The notes under the pieces are model-generated. The model saw only the letters and a program-made list of their open reading frames with translations, did no database searches and was not told where the DNA came from. Positions 27,389 to 37,535 of a stretch of DNA of 64,000 nucleotides are shown piece by piece. This DNA comes from Rhizobium rhododendri (lineage in GTDB: Bacteria; Pseudomonadota; Alphaproteobacteria; Rhizobiales; Rhizobiaceae), in assembly GCF_007000325.2 (NCBI RefSeq), contig NZ_CP117267.1:3374501-3438500 (forward strand), written 5' to 3'. Within the stretch, counting starts at the first letter, position 1; each line of letters opens with the position of its first letter. Position numbers and translations under genes: made by a program.

Positions 27389-28266
27389 TCCGCAGCCTCC
27401 TTGGCGGGTGCCAGCATCTCGCCGACATGCCCATGGGCCCGGCGATCCTCGCAATGGTCGGTGTCGGAGCAGACGAACATCCGCCCGCCCTTGTCGTCGA
27501 GGATGACCTCGTCAAGGTAAACGTCTTCCGCGCCGCAGAGTGCGCAGGGCTTGTCGAAGCTCTGGATCTCGAAGGGATGATCCTCGAAGTCGAGGCTGAC
27601 CACGTCGGTATAGGGCGGCACGGCATAGATCCGCTTCTCGCGACCGGCGCCGAATAGCTGCAAGGCTTCCGACTGGTGCATTTTCGGGTTGTCGAACTTC
27701 GGCGTCGGCGAAGGGTCCATAACATAGCGGCCCTGGACCTTGACCGGATAGGCATAGGTCGTGGCAATCCGGCCGTTGCGGGCGATGTCCTCGTAGAGCT
27801 TGACGTGCATCAGGCCGTATTCTTCCAGCGCATGCATCTTGCGCGTCTCGGTCTCGCGCGGCTCCAGGAAGCGCAATGGCTCCGGCTGCGGCACCTGGTA
27901 GACCAGCACCTGATTGGGCCCGAGTTTCTCTTCGGGAATGCGGTGGCGGGTCTGGATGATCGTCGCCTCGCTGGTGCGGGTAGTGACAGCAACATTGGCG
28001 ACCTTCTGGAAGAAGGCCCGGATCGACACGGCATTGGTCGTGTCGTCTGCGCCCTGGTCGATGACCTTGAGTACGTCGTCAGGGCCGATGATCGACGCCG
28101 TCACCTGCACGCCGCCGGTGCCCCAGCCATAGGGCATCGGCATTTCGCGCGAGGCGAACGGCACCTGGTAGCCGGGGATCGCAATCGCCTTGAGGATGGC
28201 GCGGCGGATCATCCGTTTGGTTTGTTCGTCAAGATAGGCGAAGTTGTATGTTGCAAGCGCGCTCAT
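27385..28266 (-). CDS. phnJ: Carbon-phosphorus lyase core, radical SAM subunit
   Basis: A 293-residue PhnJ, which breaks the C-P bond of ribose 1-methylphosphonate 5-phosphate by radical chemistry. The cluster-binding Cys pattern is present near the C-terminus: KPCALCG, then VCSDTDHC about 20 residues later. Length and motif indicate an active enzyme. It overlaps phnI and phnK by four bases on either side. Confidence 0.97.
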   Translation of the reverse strand: MSALATYNFAYLDEQTKRMIRRAILKAIAIPGYQVPFASREMPMPYGWGTGGVQVTASIIGPDDVLKVIDQGADDTTNAVSIRAFFQKVANVAVTTRTSEATIIQTRHRIPEEKLGPNQVLVYQVPQPEPLRFLEPRETETRKMHALEEYGLMHVKLYEDIARNGRIATTYAYPVKVQGRYVMDPSPTPKFDNPKMHQSEALQLFGAGREKRIYAVPPYTDVVSLDFEDHPFEIQSFDKPCALCGAEDVYLDEVILDDKGGRMFVCSDTDHCEDRRAHGHVGEMLAPAKEAAE

Positions 28267-29372
28267 TCGGCAGCCTCCTGAAGGGGTTCCTGGCCGGCCT
28301 TGCGCGCCTTTTCGAAATCGCTGCGCATGCGGCGGACAAGATCGAGCTCAGCCTGGAAGTCGACATAGTGCGGCAGCTTCAGATGCTCGACGAAGCCGGT
28401 GGCCTGGACATTGTCGGAATGCGAGATGACGAATTCCTCGTCCTGCGCCGGTGCGGTCACGTCCTCGCCGAGTTCCTCGGCCCTCAGCGCTCGGTCGACC
28501 AGCGACATGGCCATCGCCTTGCGCTCGCTCTGGCCGAACACCAGGCCGTACCCGCGCGTAAACTGCGGCGGTGCCTTGGCCGAGCCCTTGAACTGGTTGA
28601 CCATCTGGCATTCCGTGACCTGGATGGTGCCGAGCGAGACCGCGAAGCCGAGTTCCGGCACGTCGAGTTCGACCTCGACCTCGCCGATGCGGATCTCGCC
28701 GGTGAAGGGATGGTTACGGCCATAGCCCCGCTGCGTGGAATAGCCGAGCGCCAGCAGAAAGCCCTCGTCGCCGCGTGCCAGGGCCTGCAGCCGAAGGTCG
28801 CGCGTCATCGGGAATTCCATCGGCTCGCGCGTCAGGTCGCCGGTCTCGTGGTCCTCCGGCATGTCGCCATCTGCCTCGATCAGCCCTTCTTCCGCGAGGA
28901 TTTCCGATACGCGCATGACGCGGTCATCTTCGGCCTGGCGCTGCGCGCCTTGCTCGACTGCTTCGTCTCCCAGCAGCGAGGGATCGAGCAGGCGATGGGT
29001 GTAGTCGAAGGTAGGCCCGAGCAACTGGCCGCCCGGCAGATCCTTGTAGGTCGCCGAAATGCGCCGCTCTATCTTCATCGCGGCGGTATCGATCGGCTGT
29101 GAATAGCCAAAACGTGGCAGCGTCGTGCGGTAGGCGCGCAGGATGAAGATCGCCTCGATCATGTCACCGCGTGACTGGCGGATGGCCAGCGCCGCCAGGG
29201 TCCGGTCGTAGAGCGAGGCTTCGGCCATGACGCGATCGACGGCGAGCGAAAGCTGCGCGACGATCTGGTCTATGCCGATGGCCGGCAGCGAGCGGTCACC
29301 GCGACGGCGGTCGGCGAGCAGCCGGTGGGCATTGGCGATGGCGGCTTCGCCACCCTTGACGGCAACATACAT
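28263..29372 (-). CDS. phnI: Carbon-phosphorus lyase core subunit PhnI
   Basis: A 369-residue PhnI, the nucleosidase-like subunit that displaces adenine from ATP with phosphonate in the presence of PhnG, H and L. The start MYVAVKGGEAAIANAHRLLA is typical of the family. The stop overlaps the phnJ start by ATGA; phnH ends three bases upstream. Confidence 0.96.
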   Translation of the reverse strand: MYVAVKGGEAAIANAHRLLADRRRGDRSLPAIGIDQIVAQLSLAVDRVMAEASLYDRTLAALAIRQSRGDMIEAIFILRAYRTTLPRFGYSQPIDTAAMKIERRISATYKDLPGGQLLGPTFDYTHRLLDPSLLGDEAVEQGAQRQAEDDRVMRVSEILAEEGLIEADGDMPEDHETGDLTREPMEFPMTRDLRLQALARGDEGFLLALGYSTQRGYGRNHPFTGEIRIGEVEVELDVPELGFAVSLGTIQVTECQMVNQFKGSAKAPPQFTRGYGLVFGQSERKAMAMSLVDRALRAEELGEDVTAPAQDEEFVISHSDNVQATGFVEHLKLPHYVDFQAELDLVRRMRSDFEKARKAGQEPLQEAAE

Positions 29373-29375
29373 CGG

Positions 29376-29981
29376 TCAGATCTCCGTTGCAGTGATTTTG
29401 GTCGTACGCGACAGGCAGACGAAATGCTTGCCCGCTGTCAGGACGATATCGGCGCCGCGCGGGAAAATGGCGCGGTTGTCATTCCAGAGGCGCAGGAAGC
29501 TCTCGGGAAGACCGATAGGTGCAATCGTCGCGATGTCCCTGATGCCTGGCCCGGAAAGAGCGAGCGGTCGGCCGCCCTCCAGAGCCTTGACTTCCAGCAC
29601 GATGGTTGCCGAGCGATCCGGATATTCCTGGCTGCCCGACGCGAACTGGCTGAATGACGACAGCATCGTGCCGTCCTCAAGGAAGACGAAGCGCGCTTCC
29701 AGCTTGTCGCCGAGCGCAGCGCCCGTGTTGAAGGCCAGCCAGGCGGGGAGCGCAGACTTGGCAAGGGATGCCGACAGCCAGACGGGCGTCTCGTGATCGC
29801 AAAGCGTCAGCGCAATTGCGCCCGCAGCAATACCAAGCGGAGCGGGTGGGGCAATCTCCGGGCCGATCGTCTGGATCGTGCCGGGGCGCGCCATGCCGTC
29901 CATGATCGCCTTGAAGACGCTCTGGCTTTCGAAAACCGGGTTGGCAAAGCCGCCGCTAAAAGTATCGGGATTGACGCTCAT
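29376..29981 (-). CDS. phnH: Carbon-phosphorus lyase core subunit PhnH
   Basis: A 201-residue PhnH of usual length, starting MSVNPDTFSGGFANPVFESQ. It is a structural dimer subunit of the PhnGHIJ core, related in fold to PLP transferases but lacking the cofactor. The ATG at 29981 overlaps the phnG stop (ATGA). The same frame is open to 30494, but that part lies antiphase within phnG and does not encode PhnH sequence. Confidence 0.95.
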   Translation of the reverse strand: MSVNPDTFSGGFANPVFESQSVFKAIMDGMARPGTIQTIGPEIAPPAPLGIAAGAIALTLCDHETPVWLSASLAKSALPAWLAFNTGAALGDKLEARFVFLEDGTMLSSFSQFASGSQEYPDRSATIVLEVKALEGGRPLALSGPGIRDIATIAPIGLPESFLRLWNDNRAIFPRGADIVLTAGKHFVCLSRTTKITATEI

Positions 29982-30457
29982 TGATCTTCTCCGCGCACCA
30001 TGGTGAAGAAATCGACGCGCGTTGCCGCAGTTTCCGCCGCCTTTTGGTGGTCCGCCGCTGCAATTCGCTCCGCAACAGGCGTCAGGATCGCCTGCTCGAC
30101 GAAATCCCTCGTATCGGGCTCCTGCCACAAGGCGTCGAAGATCGCTGCCAGCCGCGCCCGCTCCATGTCGGTGCCGAGCGCCTGTGCATGACCGACGGTC
30201 CCGGAGGGGAGCCTGAACGTCGCCCGCGTGACGGTTACTTCGCCAAGGTTGAACATGGCGCCGCCGCCGCCGATGCGACCGCGGACCATCACAAGCCCGG
30301 TTTCGGGCCCGCGCACCGCCGTTGCCACCGGCTTTTGGGCCAGTGTTTCCCAGACGGCTTGCAGCTCTTCGCCTTCCGCCTTGGCCAGCAGGTCCGTGAC
30401 GCGCTTGCGGGTGCGGAGTTCCCGGGCGGCCGCCTCGTGTCTTTGCGCCGAATTCAT
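29978..30457 (-). CDS. phnG: Carbon-phosphorus lyase core subunit PhnG
   Basis: A 159-residue PhnG, first gene of the C-P lyase operon. The conserved segment GGGGAMFNLGEVTVTRATFR is clear. The ATG at 30457 has GGAGACGAGAG directly upstream; a start at 30490 would place coding sequence over the PhnF-type operator. Transcription is probably repressed by PhnF at 30472-30489 and activated under phosphate limitation. Confidence 0.95.
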   Translation of the reverse strand: MNSAQRHEAAARELRTRKRVTDLLAKAEGEELQAVWETLAQKPVATAVRGPETGLVMVRGRIGGGGAMFNLGEVTVTRATFRLPSGTVGHAQALGTDMERARLAAIFDALWQEPDTRDFVEQAILTPVAERIAAADHQKAAETAATRVDFFTMVRGEDQ

Positions 30458-30471
30458 CTCTCGTCTCCAAA

Positions 30472-30489
30472 TGTCTATTGATATAGACA
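30472..30489. promoter_or_regulatory. Candidate PhnF operator
   Basis: TGTCTAT (30472-30478) and ATAGACA (30483-30489) form a perfect 7-base inverted repeat with a TGAT spacer. It sits 15 bases upstream of phnG and 65 bases from the divergent phnF, the expected place for a GntR/HutC-type operator. The smaller palindrome TACAA/TTGTA (30494-30508) next to it may be part of the promoter region. Confidence 0.65.
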
Positions 30490-30553
30490 ACCATACAAGC
30501 TATTTGTAGCTTTAAGGGCGCGGGATGACAAGCGTGTGACGGGATGGGGAAGA

Positions 30554-31291
30554 ATGGCAGTTCAGAAACAGGTGCAGCGGCAGACCGGAGTGGCCCTCTG
30601 GCGGCAGATTGCCGATCGCATCAGAGCGTCGATCAATCACGGAGATTTCGATGATTCCGGCATGGTGCCGGCGGAAACGGCGCTGGCCTTGCAGTTTGGT
30701 GTCAACCGCCACACGGTGAGAAGCGCGCTTGCGGCGCTGGCGCAGGAGGGTGTTGTGCGCGCCGTGCAGGGACGCGGTACGATGGTTGAGCGCAAGGAAA
30801 AGCTGAACTTCCCGATATCCCGCCGCACCCGGTTCTCGCAAGGGGTTGGCAATCAGGCAAAGGAAGCGCGCGGCGTGCTGATCGACGTAGCCTGCGAGAC
30901 CGCCGGCGCCGACATCGCGGGCTGGCTAAAAATCAAGCCGGGGACCCCCGTTGTTCGGCTGGAAACGCTGGGCACCGTGGACAAGCGGCCCGTATCGCGC
31001 TCCACAAGCTGGTTTCCTGCGGATCGTTTCGCCAATATCGGTGAAGTCTATCGCCGGACGGGCTCGGTTACGCGATCATTTGCGGAGATGGGTCTGGAGG
31101 ACTACGTCCGTGCCATCACCGAAATCACCGCCATGCATGCAGAAACAGCCGATGTCGCCGATCTCGAATTGTCGCCGGGCGCCATCGTCATGATGACGCG
31201 AGCCCTCAATACAGAACTCGGCGGCGCGCCGGTCCAGTATTCCATCACCCGCTTCGCAGCAGATCGTGTCCAGTTCACCATAGAAAACTGA
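30554..31291 (+). CDS. phnF: GntR/HutC family phosphonate operon regulator
   Basis: A 245-residue regulator with an N-terminal GntR winged helix (MVPAETALALQFGVNRHTVR) and a C-terminal UTRA ligand domain starting around residue 90. It is divergent from phnG and probably represses the phn operon until a pathway ligand binds. The GTG at 30536 is in frame, but the ATG at 30554 has GGGGAAG just upstream. It ends at a clear terminator. Confidence 0.92.
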   Translation: MAVQKQVQRQTGVALWRQIADRIRASINHGDFDDSGMVPAETALALQFGVNRHTVRSALAALAQEGVVRAVQGRGTMVERKEKLNFPISRRTRFSQGVGNQAKEARGVLIDVACETAGADIAGWLKIKPGTPVVRLETLGTVDKRPVSRSTSWFPADRFANIGEVYRRTGSVTRSFAEMGLEDYVRAITEITAMHAETADVADLELSPGAIVMMTRALNTELGGAPVQYSITRFAADRVQFTIEN

Positions 31292-31317
31292 GGTTCTGCA
31301 GCGTCGACTCGGGTTTT

Positions 31318-31349
31318 CAGGCATCCCCCGATGGGGACGCCTGGTTTTT
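31318..31349 (+). terminator. Rho-independent terminator after phnF
   Basis: CAGGC-A-TCCCC and GGGGA-C-GCCTG pair around a CGAT loop with one internal mismatch, followed by G and five T. It lies in the 66-base gap to the convergent gpmA gene. Confidence 0.8.
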
Positions 31350-31357
31350 AACTGACT

Positions 31358-31993
31358 TTAGTGAGCGGCAGACATATCGCCGAGAACTTCTTTCGACGCG
31401 ACCGTCGAGTCGGCCTTCAGCTTGTAGACCATAGGGACCCCGGTCGCGAGGTTGAGCGCCAGGATCTGCTCCTTGCTGAGGCGATCGAGCACCATCACCA
31501 GCGAACGCAGCGAATTGCCGTGGGCAGCAACCAGCACCTTCTGGCCAGCCAGCACGCGCGGCAGGATTTCGGTGAGATAATAGGGCCAGACGCGGGCGCC
31601 GGTGTCTCGCAGGCTTTCGCCACCGGGTGGCGGGACGTCATAGGAACGGCGCCAGATATGCACCTGCTCTTCGCCCCACTTGGCGCGCGCATCGTCCTTG
31701 TTGAGGCCGGAGAGATCGCCGTAGTCGCGCTCGTTCAGTGCCTGGTCGCGGATCGTTTCCAGGCTGGGCTGGCCGACCTTGTCGAGGATGAGCTTCAGCG
31801 TGTGCTGGGCGCGGGTGAGGGCCGAGGTGAAGGCGACGTCGAAGGTGATGCCGTAATCGGCCAGCGCCTGTCCCCCAGCCGTGGCTTCCTCGATGCCGAG
31901 CGCCGTCAGATCGGGGTCTTTCCAGCCGGTGAAAAGGTTCTTCAGGTTCCAGTCGCTCTGGCCATGGCGAACGAGGACGAGGGTACCGCTCAT
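31358..31993 (-). CDS. gpmA: 2,3-bisphosphoglycerate-dependent phosphoglycerate mutase
   Basis: A 211-residue mutase of the short alphaproteobacterial dPGM type that interconverts 3- and 2-phosphoglycerate. The phospho-acceptor His is in [10 protein letters not shown], the second His in AAHGNSLR, and the acid residue in [11 protein letters not shown]. It follows dapB by 22 bases on the same strand, as in other Rhizobiaceae, and converges on phnF. Confidence 0.95.
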   Translation of the reverse strand: MSGTLVLVRHGQSDWNLKNLFTGWKDPDLTALGIEEATAGGQALADYGITFDVAFTSALTRAQHTLKLILDKVGQPSLETIRDQALNERDYGDLSGLNKDDARAKWGEEQVHIWRRSYDVPPPGGESLRDTGARVWPYYLTEILPRVLAGQKVLVAAHGNSLRSLVMVLDRLSKEQILALNLATGVPMVYKLKADSTVASKEVLGDMSAAH

Positions 31994-32015
31994 AGTTTAT
32001 TCCTCCGTAACAGTA

Positions 32016-32840
32016 TCAGCGTGAAGACAGCCCGAGCACGTCGAGCATGGAATAGAGATCAGGTTTCCGGTCGCGCGCCCACAGCGCCGCCTTGACGGCG
32101 CCGCGCGCAAAGATGGAGCGATCCCCCGCGGAATGCGACAGGGTGACCATTTCGCCTTCCCCGGCGAGGATGACGGAGTGGTCGCCGATGACCGAGCCGC
32201 CGCGCAGCGTCGCAAAGCCGATGCTGCCACTCGCCCGCGCTCCGGTGTGCCCGTCGCGAACCCGCACGGAATTGTCGGCAAGATCAATCCCTCGCCCGTT
32301 GGCGGCCGCCTTGCCGAGCAGTAGCGCCGTGCCGGAGGGAGCGTCGACCTTGTGCTTGTGATGCATCTCGAGCACTTCGATGTCCCACTCGTCGGCCGGC
32401 AAGGCATGCGCCGCCTGTTCGACGAGAACACTGAGAAGATTGACGCCGAGGCTCATATTGCCGGACTTGACGATCCGGGCGTGACGCGCAGCAGCTGAAA
32501 TCTTTGCCTCGTCGTCCAGAGAACAACCGGTGGTGCCGATAACATGGACGATGCGCGCCTGCGCGGCGAGACCAGCGTAGACGATCGTCGTTTCCGGCCG
32601 TGTGAAGTCAATGACGCCGTCGGCGTGCAGGAAGGCGGTTAGCGGATCGTCGGTCAGCAACACGCCGACCGGACCGAGCCCGGCGATCTCGCCGGCGTCC
32701 TTGCCGAGAAATTGAGACCCCTCGCGCCCGACGGCAGCGTGCAGCGTTGCGCCTTCGGTGGCATGGATGATGCGGATCAGCGCCTGGCCCATTCGGCCTG
32801 ACGCCCCCACCACAACCAGTTTCATGGCCTGTTCGCTCAT
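32016..32840 (-). CDS. dapB: 4-hydroxy-tetrahydrodipicolinate reductase
   Basis: A 274-residue NAD(P)H-dependent reductase of lysine and diaminopimelate synthesis. The nucleotide-binding loop is [10 protein letters not shown] near the N-terminus; the active-site region is [15 protein letters not shown]. The ATG overlaps the stop of the upstream ABC exporter gene by four bases. Confidence 0.95.
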   Translation of the reverse strand: MSEQAMKLVVVGASGRMGQALIRIIHATEGATLHAAVGREGSQFLGKDAGEIAGLGPVGVLLTDDPLTAFLHADGVIDFTRPETTIVYAGLAAQARIVHVIGTTGCSLDDEAKISAAARHARIVKSGNMSLGVNLLSVLVEQAAHALPADEWDIEVLEMHHKHKVDAPSGTALLLGKAAANGRGIDLADNSVRVRDGHTGARASGSIGFATLRGGSVIGDHSVILAGEGEMVTLSHSAGDRSIFARGAVKAALWARDRKPDLYSMLDVLGLSSR

Positions 32841-34663
32841 AGGATCGATTTGCTCTGCGTCTTGCGGGCCCGTGTCCGCACCGGTGCTTTCACCGGCGCC
32901 TGAAGGTTGTTGAGGCGAGCGTAAAGGCCCTCCGGCGATTTTGCCAGTGTCTCGTGATTGCCTTCCTCGACGACGCGGCCCTGCTGCATGACCACGATTT
33001 TCGCGGCCCGCACGACAGTCGAAAGCCGGTGGGCGATCACCACCACGGTGCGCCCGCTCATCGCTTCATCCAGCGCCCTTTGGACAGCCGCCTCGGACTC
33101 GGTATCGAGTGCGGAGGTAGCCTCGTCGAGCAGGAGGATAGGAGCATTGCGCACAAGCGCGCGGGCAATCGAAACGCGCTGGCGCTGGCCGCCGGACAAT
33201 GTCACGCCGTTTTCACCGACCGGCGTATCGTAGCCCTGAGGCTGCGCCATGATGAAATCGTGCGCGTAGGCAAGCCGTGCCGCCTGTTCGACCTCGGCAT
33301 CGGTCGATTCCGGCCGGCCGTAACGGATGTTGTCGCGGATTGTACCCTCGAAAAGGTAGGGCTGTTGGGAGACGTAGGCGAGGTGCTGGCGCAGCGACTG
33401 CTTGGTGATGTGGCTGATATCCTGCCCATCGATGAAGATTTGCCCGGCAGCAGGGTCGTAGAAGCGCGGAATGAGATTGATGACCGTCGATTTGCCAGCC
33501 CCGGAAGGACCGACCAGCGCCGTCGTCTTGCCACCCTCGGCCACGAAATTGACCTTGTCGAGTACAGGCTCGCCATTCGCATAACCGAACGTCACATCGC
33601 GAAACTCGATCCGCGCCTCGGTGATCGTCAGTTCCTTGGCGTCGGGCAGGTCCCGCTGGCGGGTCTCCATGTCGAGCAGTTCGTAGATCATGCTCGCATT
33701 GACTACGGCACGCTCCATCTGCACCTGCAGCTTGGCCAACCGGCGCGCCGGATCGTAGGCCATGAGCAAGGATACAACGAAGGAGAAAAATGCGCCTGGA
33801 GGGACGTTATAGTAGATCGCTCGATAGGCCGCATAGGCGAAGATGCTGCCGACTGCCACACCGGCAAAGGTCTCCGTCAGTGGTCCGTTGCGCTCCGAAA
33901 GCCGGGCAATGCGGTTCTGACGATGTTCGGCCGTGGTGATGAGCTTCTGGATCTTGCGTTCCAGTTGCTCCTCCATGGTGAATGCCTTGACGATGGCAAT
34001 CCCCTGGATCGTCTCCTGCATGGCGCCGAGCACGTGGCTGTTGAGATTGACAGCCTCTCGCGTTGCCGACCGCAACCGCTTGGACACGTAACGAAGAGCG
34101 TAGAGAAGCGGCGGTGCCATGACAAACACGGCAAGGCTGAGGATCGGGTCCTGGTAGACCATGTTGGCGAGCAGGGCGACGAATGTCAGCAGGTCGCGCG
34201 CCGTCGACGTGATCGTCAGGTTCATGACATCACGGATGCCCGAAACGTTCTGGCTGACCTGCGCCGCAACCTTGGCCGACCTCGCCTCGCTGAAATAGCC
34301 GACCGAAAGCGTCATCAGATGGGCATAGATCCGGCGCTGGTATCGGGCGATGATGTTATTGCCGATCTTGCTCAGAATGACCGACTGGAAATAACCGGCG
34401 AAGCCGCGCACCAGGAATGCTGCGAAGATGCCTACGCAGACAAGCCCGACAATACCGGCATTGCGATCGACAAATGCCTGGTCGATGATGACCTTCATGA
34501 TGAAGGCGATAAAGCCCGTGGATAAAGCGACCAGGATCAGGCAGATGATCGCGATCGTGTAGCCCTTGATATGATCCCGGCCGTTTTCTGCGATTACCCG
34601 CTTGAGAACGCCGGTCACGGTCTCGCTGTTAACAACAACTTTTTTGGTCTCGGGCGATTTCAA
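32837..34663 (-). CDS. ABC exporter, fused membrane and ATP-binding domains (MsbA-like)
   Basis: A 608-residue half-transporter. About six membrane helices lie in the first 330 residues ([20 protein letters not shown] and on), followed by an ATPase with Walker [10 protein letters not shown], signature LSGGQRQR and Walker [13 protein letters not shown]. No ATG is present at the start: TTG at 34663 has AGGAAG seven bases upstream, TTG at 34687 is the alternative. The protein probably flips lipid or exports a hydrophobic substrate as a homodimer. It lies between glk and dapB, an arrangement kept in rhizobia. Confidence 0.88.
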   Translation of the reverse strand: MKSPETKKVVVNSETVTGVLKRVIAENGRDHIKGYTIAIICLILVALSTGFIAFIMKVIIDQAFVDRNAGIVGLVCVGIFAAFLVRGFAGYFQSVILSKIGNNIIARYQRRIYAHLMTLSVGYFSEARSAKVAAQVSQNVSGIRDVMNLTITSTARDLLTFVALLANMVYQDPILSLAVFVMAPPLLYALRYVSKRLRSATREAVNLNSHVLGAMQETIQGIAIVKAFTMEEQLERKIQKLITTAEHRQNRIARLSERNGPLTETFAGVAVGSIFAYAAYRAIYYNVPPGAFFSFVVSLLMAYDPARRLAKLQVQMERAVVNASMIYELLDMETRQRDLPDAKELTITEARIEFRDVTFGYANGEPVLDKVNFVAEGGKTTALVGPSGAGKSTVINLIPRFYDPAAGQIFIDGQDISHITKQSLRQHLAYVSQQPYLFEGTIRDNIRYGRPESTDAEVEQAARLAYAHDFIMAQPQGYDTPVGENGVTLSGGQRQRVSIARALVRNAPILLLDEATSALDTESEAAVQRALDEAMSGRTVVVIAHRLSTVVRAAKIVVMQQGRVVEEGNHETLAKSPEGLYARLNNLQAPVKAPVRTRARKTQSKSIL

Positions 34664-34753
34664 AAATCGACTTCCTGTCTGAACCAAGCGAGCGGCGGAT
34701 GCCCGCGCTTTCGGCGGTTCTATAAAGCGTTCGGCTGGGTTTGGCTAGCGCAC

Positions 34754-35779
34754 TCAGCGGCGCCAGCGGCGTCCTTCCGTCGAGAGACCGAACTTCTGGG
34801 GCATGCGGGCATAGGAGGAAAGGCCCTCGAGGGCAGCCAGCGGATGGGTTACGACATAGGTGGGTATGGAGCGAAGCATGGCGCTATGCGGCGCCTTGTC
34901 CTCGAAGGCAGCACGGAATTCCGGCTTCTTCAGCGCCGGAATAATCTTCTGGGAAATGCCGCCCGACAGATAGACGCCACCGCGTGCCATGAACAGCAGC
35001 GCGATGTCGCCGGCCAGCCTGCCGAGGTAGGTGACGAACAACGTCAGCGTCTCCACAGCCAGCCGATCGCTGGCGGCAAGGCCGTGGTTGGTGATATCGG
35101 CCGGTTCCTTCAGCGTCGGCTCGACGCCCTCGACATGGCAGAGTGCCCTGTAGAGGTTCTGCAGGCCACGACCGCAGATGATCTGCTCGGCCGAAATGCG
35201 GCCTTCGATCGCCTCGAGATGCGGCCAGATCTGCAGGTCGCGCTTGCTGCGGGGCCCGATATCGATATGGCCGCCTTCGCCAGGCGCTGGGATCCAGGAG
35301 TTCTTGGCGTGGATAAGGCCCGCGACACCGAGGCCGGTGCCCGGTCCAAGCACGGCGCGTGACGCAATCAACCCATCGCGGGCGGCGCCGATAGGCTCGC
35401 GGCCGTCGTCTGCGAGGTTGGAAATGGCCAGCGCCTGGGCTTCGAAGTCGTTGATGATCAGTACGTCTTCCATGCCGAGATCGGTGATCATCGTCCGAGG
35501 GCGAACGATCCAGTCGGAATTCGTGAGCGGAATTTCGTCGCCATTGATCGGGCCGGCAACGGCAAGGATCGCCGAGCGTGGAACGACGGTGCTCTTCGAT
35601 AAAACGCCCTCACGGATGGCATCGTCGATCGTTGCGTAATCGGCGGCATGCATGATCGGAAACGGCTTCGCCTCGCTGTAAGCATCCACCTGAATGGAGA
35701 AACGAGCATTGGTGCCGCCGATATCGCCCATCAGAACGGGAAAGGGCAGGGGAATATCACTATGGTTGAGCTTAGGCAT
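34754..35779 (-). CDS. glk: Glucokinase
   Basis: A 341-residue ROK-independent bacterial glucokinase that phosphorylates glucose with ATP. The phosphate-binding loop [12 protein letters not shown] and the later GTGLGVAGL are diagnostic. Length is as in Rhizobium glucokinases. It follows mgsA by 38 bases on the same strand. Confidence 0.95.
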   Translation of the reverse strand: MPKLNHSDIPLPFPVLMGDIGGTNARFSIQVDAYSEAKPFPIMHAADYATIDDAIREGVLSKSTVVPRSAILAVAGPINGDEIPLTNSDWIVRPRTMITDLGMEDVLIINDFEAQALAISNLADDGREPIGAARDGLIASRAVLGPGTGLGVAGLIHAKNSWIPAPGEGGHIDIGPRSKRDLQIWPHLEAIEGRISAEQIICGRGLQNLYRALCHVEGVEPTLKEPADITNHGLAASDRLAVETLTLFVTYLGRLAGDIALLFMARGGVYLSGGISQKIIPALKKPEFRAAFEDKAPHSAMLRSIPTYVVTHPLAALEGLSSYARMPQKFGLSTEGRRWRR

Positions 35780-35817
35780 GGGCCCTATCCGTGGTCAGCC
35801 GCCGACAGGCGGATTGG

Positions 35818-36192
35818 TCAAAGGGTGGCTATCAGTCGTTCGGCGGTGGCTTCGTTGAGTGCCATCGGAATGTCGTAGACGATGGCAAGGCGCATCAGCG
35901 CTTTCACATCGACATCATGCGGCATCGGCGTCAACGGGTCGACGAAGAAAATCAGCGCGTCCACCTCAGCGGTTGCGATCATGGCGCCGATCTGCTGGTC
36001 GCCGCCGAGCGGACCGCTTTTCAGGCGGATGACATTGAGGTCAGGACAGGCCGCCAGCACGCGCGCTCCGGTCGTGCCGGTGGCAAAGATCTGCCATTTT
36101 GCCAGCATCGATTCGAACCGCCGGGCGAAGTCTGCCATGGCCGTTTTTTTCTCGTCATGCGCAATCAGCGCGATGCGTTTAACTTCTGCCAT
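35818..36192 (-). CDS. mgsA: Methylglyoxal synthase
   Basis: A 124-residue enzyme converting dihydroxyacetone phosphate to methylglyoxal and phosphate. Signature segments [16 protein letters not shown] and [13 protein letters not shown], with catalytic Asp in the last, are intact. GGGAGG precedes the ATG. It is just upstream of glk, linking the glycolytic bypass to sugar phosphorylation. Confidence 0.95.
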   Translation of the reverse strand: MAEVKRIALIAHDEKKTAMADFARRFESMLAKWQIFATGTTGARVLAACPDLNVIRLKSGPLGGDQQIGAMIATAEVDALIFFVDPLTPMPHDVDVKALMRLAIVYDIPMALNEATAERLIATL

Positions 36193-36298
36193 GACATGCC
36201 TCCCGCCACGCCTTAAATCGATTTGCAGCTTTCCTATACCATGCCAGTGCTCATTGAAAGTCTTGGCGAAAGACGTTGCCCGCAGATTTTCCCGGTAG

Positions 36299-37303
36299 TC
36301 ATTGTGCAGCCGGTAAGGCGTCCTGCTCGGCCCCAGTGGGCGCTGAACTGCTGGGGGTGGTCATGCGTGCGGAGGACACCGGCGGTGCTGCCAACGTCGC
36401 TTTGCAGGCGGCCGGCAGGTCTGCCACCATGATTTCACGCGGCTTCACCGGCACTGCATTGGGTTTCGGGACAGGCTTTGCCCACGGTGCCGGCGTGAAC
36501 CACCAGGCAAGGCTCTTGTCGCAACCGTCCCCCGCCTTCACCGGGGCCTGCGCCGTGCAGCCGATTTCCCCGGCGGGGCAGCGCAATCGTATATGAAAAT
36601 GCGCATCGTGGCCGTATTCCGGCCGCAGCTTGCCGAGTGCGGTTCGGTCGCCGGCCCAGGTCTCGCACATTTTCTTCTTGATCGCCGGATTGACGAAGAT
36701 TCGCTCGACCTCGGGGTAGCTTGCGGCGCGCATCAATAGTCGTGCACGGGCCTGCGTCCAAAGGCCGGGATCGACCGTCAGGAACTTGTCCTTGGCCAGC
36801 ATGCTGGTGAACGGCATGGTTTCGCGCTCGGCTGCTGTCAATGTCCGCTTAGGCATCGGCATCAGCCAGATATCGGCGTCCAGGCCGATCTGGTGCGAGG
36901 CGTGGCCGCTGAACATCGGTCCGCCGCGAGGCTGCGAGATATCGCCCACCAGAAGCCCGGGCCATCCGTCGAGCCTTGCTGCGTCCTGGGACAGACGTTC
37001 GATCACGGAGATTGTCTCGGGCCTCCCCCAGCGTCGGTTGCGCGAAGGCCGCATTACCTGCCAGGTCGGACCATCCGTCGGCAGGGCGACTGCCCCGGCC
37101 AGGCAGCCCTTCGCATAAAACCCAATCGACTGCGGCGGGCCCAGTGTCGGCAGCGCGACGGCGCCGAAGAGAGCCTTGGCACTGCCGGGCGTCGGAACTG
37201 CTGGCTCTGCGGCAGCGCCGCCGAGTGTAGCGGCAATGGCGATCGTTGCGACCATGACGGCGCTGCAGAAGGTACGAAGTGTCCGGGCCGGGCGAAAAGT
37301 CAT
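36299..37303 (-). CDS. mepA: Penicillin-insensitive murein endopeptidase
   Basis: A 334-residue periplasmic LAS-type metallopeptidase that cuts D-Ala-mDAP cross-links in peptidoglycan. A signal peptide covers about residues 1-31 ([17 protein letters not shown]). Zinc ligands are in [14 protein letters not shown] and HDAHFHIRL. The ATG at 37303 is preceded by AAGGA; an open frame up to 37477 has no matching ribosome site. The C-terminal ~50 residues are Pro/Ala-rich and variable. Confidence 0.92.
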   Translation of the reverse strand: MTFRPARTLRTFCSAVMVATIAIAATLGGAAAEPAVPTPGSAKALFGAVALPTLGPPQSIGFYAKGCLAGAVALPTDGPTWQVMRPSRNRRWGRPETISVIERLSQDAARLDGWPGLLVGDISQPRGGPMFSGHASHQIGLDADIWLMPMPKRTLTAAERETMPFTSMLAKDKFLTVDPGLWTQARARLLMRAASYPEVERIFVNPAIKKKMCETWAGDRTALGKLRPEYGHDAHFHIRLRCPAGEIGCTAQAPVKAGDGCDKSLAWWFTPAPWAKPVPKPNAVPVKPREIMVADLPAACKATLAAPPVSSARMTTPSSSAPTGAEQDALPAAQ

Positions 37304-37535
37304 GCAGTTCCTTGGGTTGGGTCGGCCGATGCCGATGTGATTTGCGATTGAGCCTAGCGCGAAAAGCCCGCTTGGTGAATCGATCTTTGCGCAGAGGCAT
37401 TCCCATATCGAAAGGTTCGTACAGCAACCACCAACGGGACTTGCGGATGGTACGACCACGACGAAATCTCTCAGCACCTATATTTCGCCTGTATTTCGCC
37501 TATCCTGCGGTCATCGCGAATCTTGGGGTATGTGA
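37304..37535. other. Divergent intergenic region between mepA and yejA
   Basis: 232 bases without a gene. It must hold promoters for both neighbours. The direct repeat TATTTCGCCT occurs twice at 37480-37501, close to yejA; otherwise I see no clear operator or hairpin. Confidence 0.4.

Noticed and set aside
29982..30494. N-terminal extension of phnH
   Set aside because: It is the shifted frame of phnG; PhnH homology starts at the ATG at 29981.
32954..34525. Long plus-strand frame antisense to the ABC exporter
   Set aside because: A shadow of the exporter's codon periodicity with Asp/Arg/His-rich, domain-less translation.
34664..34687. TTG at 34687 as the exporter start
   Set aside because: The TTG at 34663 has AGGAAG at better spacing; the earlier one remains possible.
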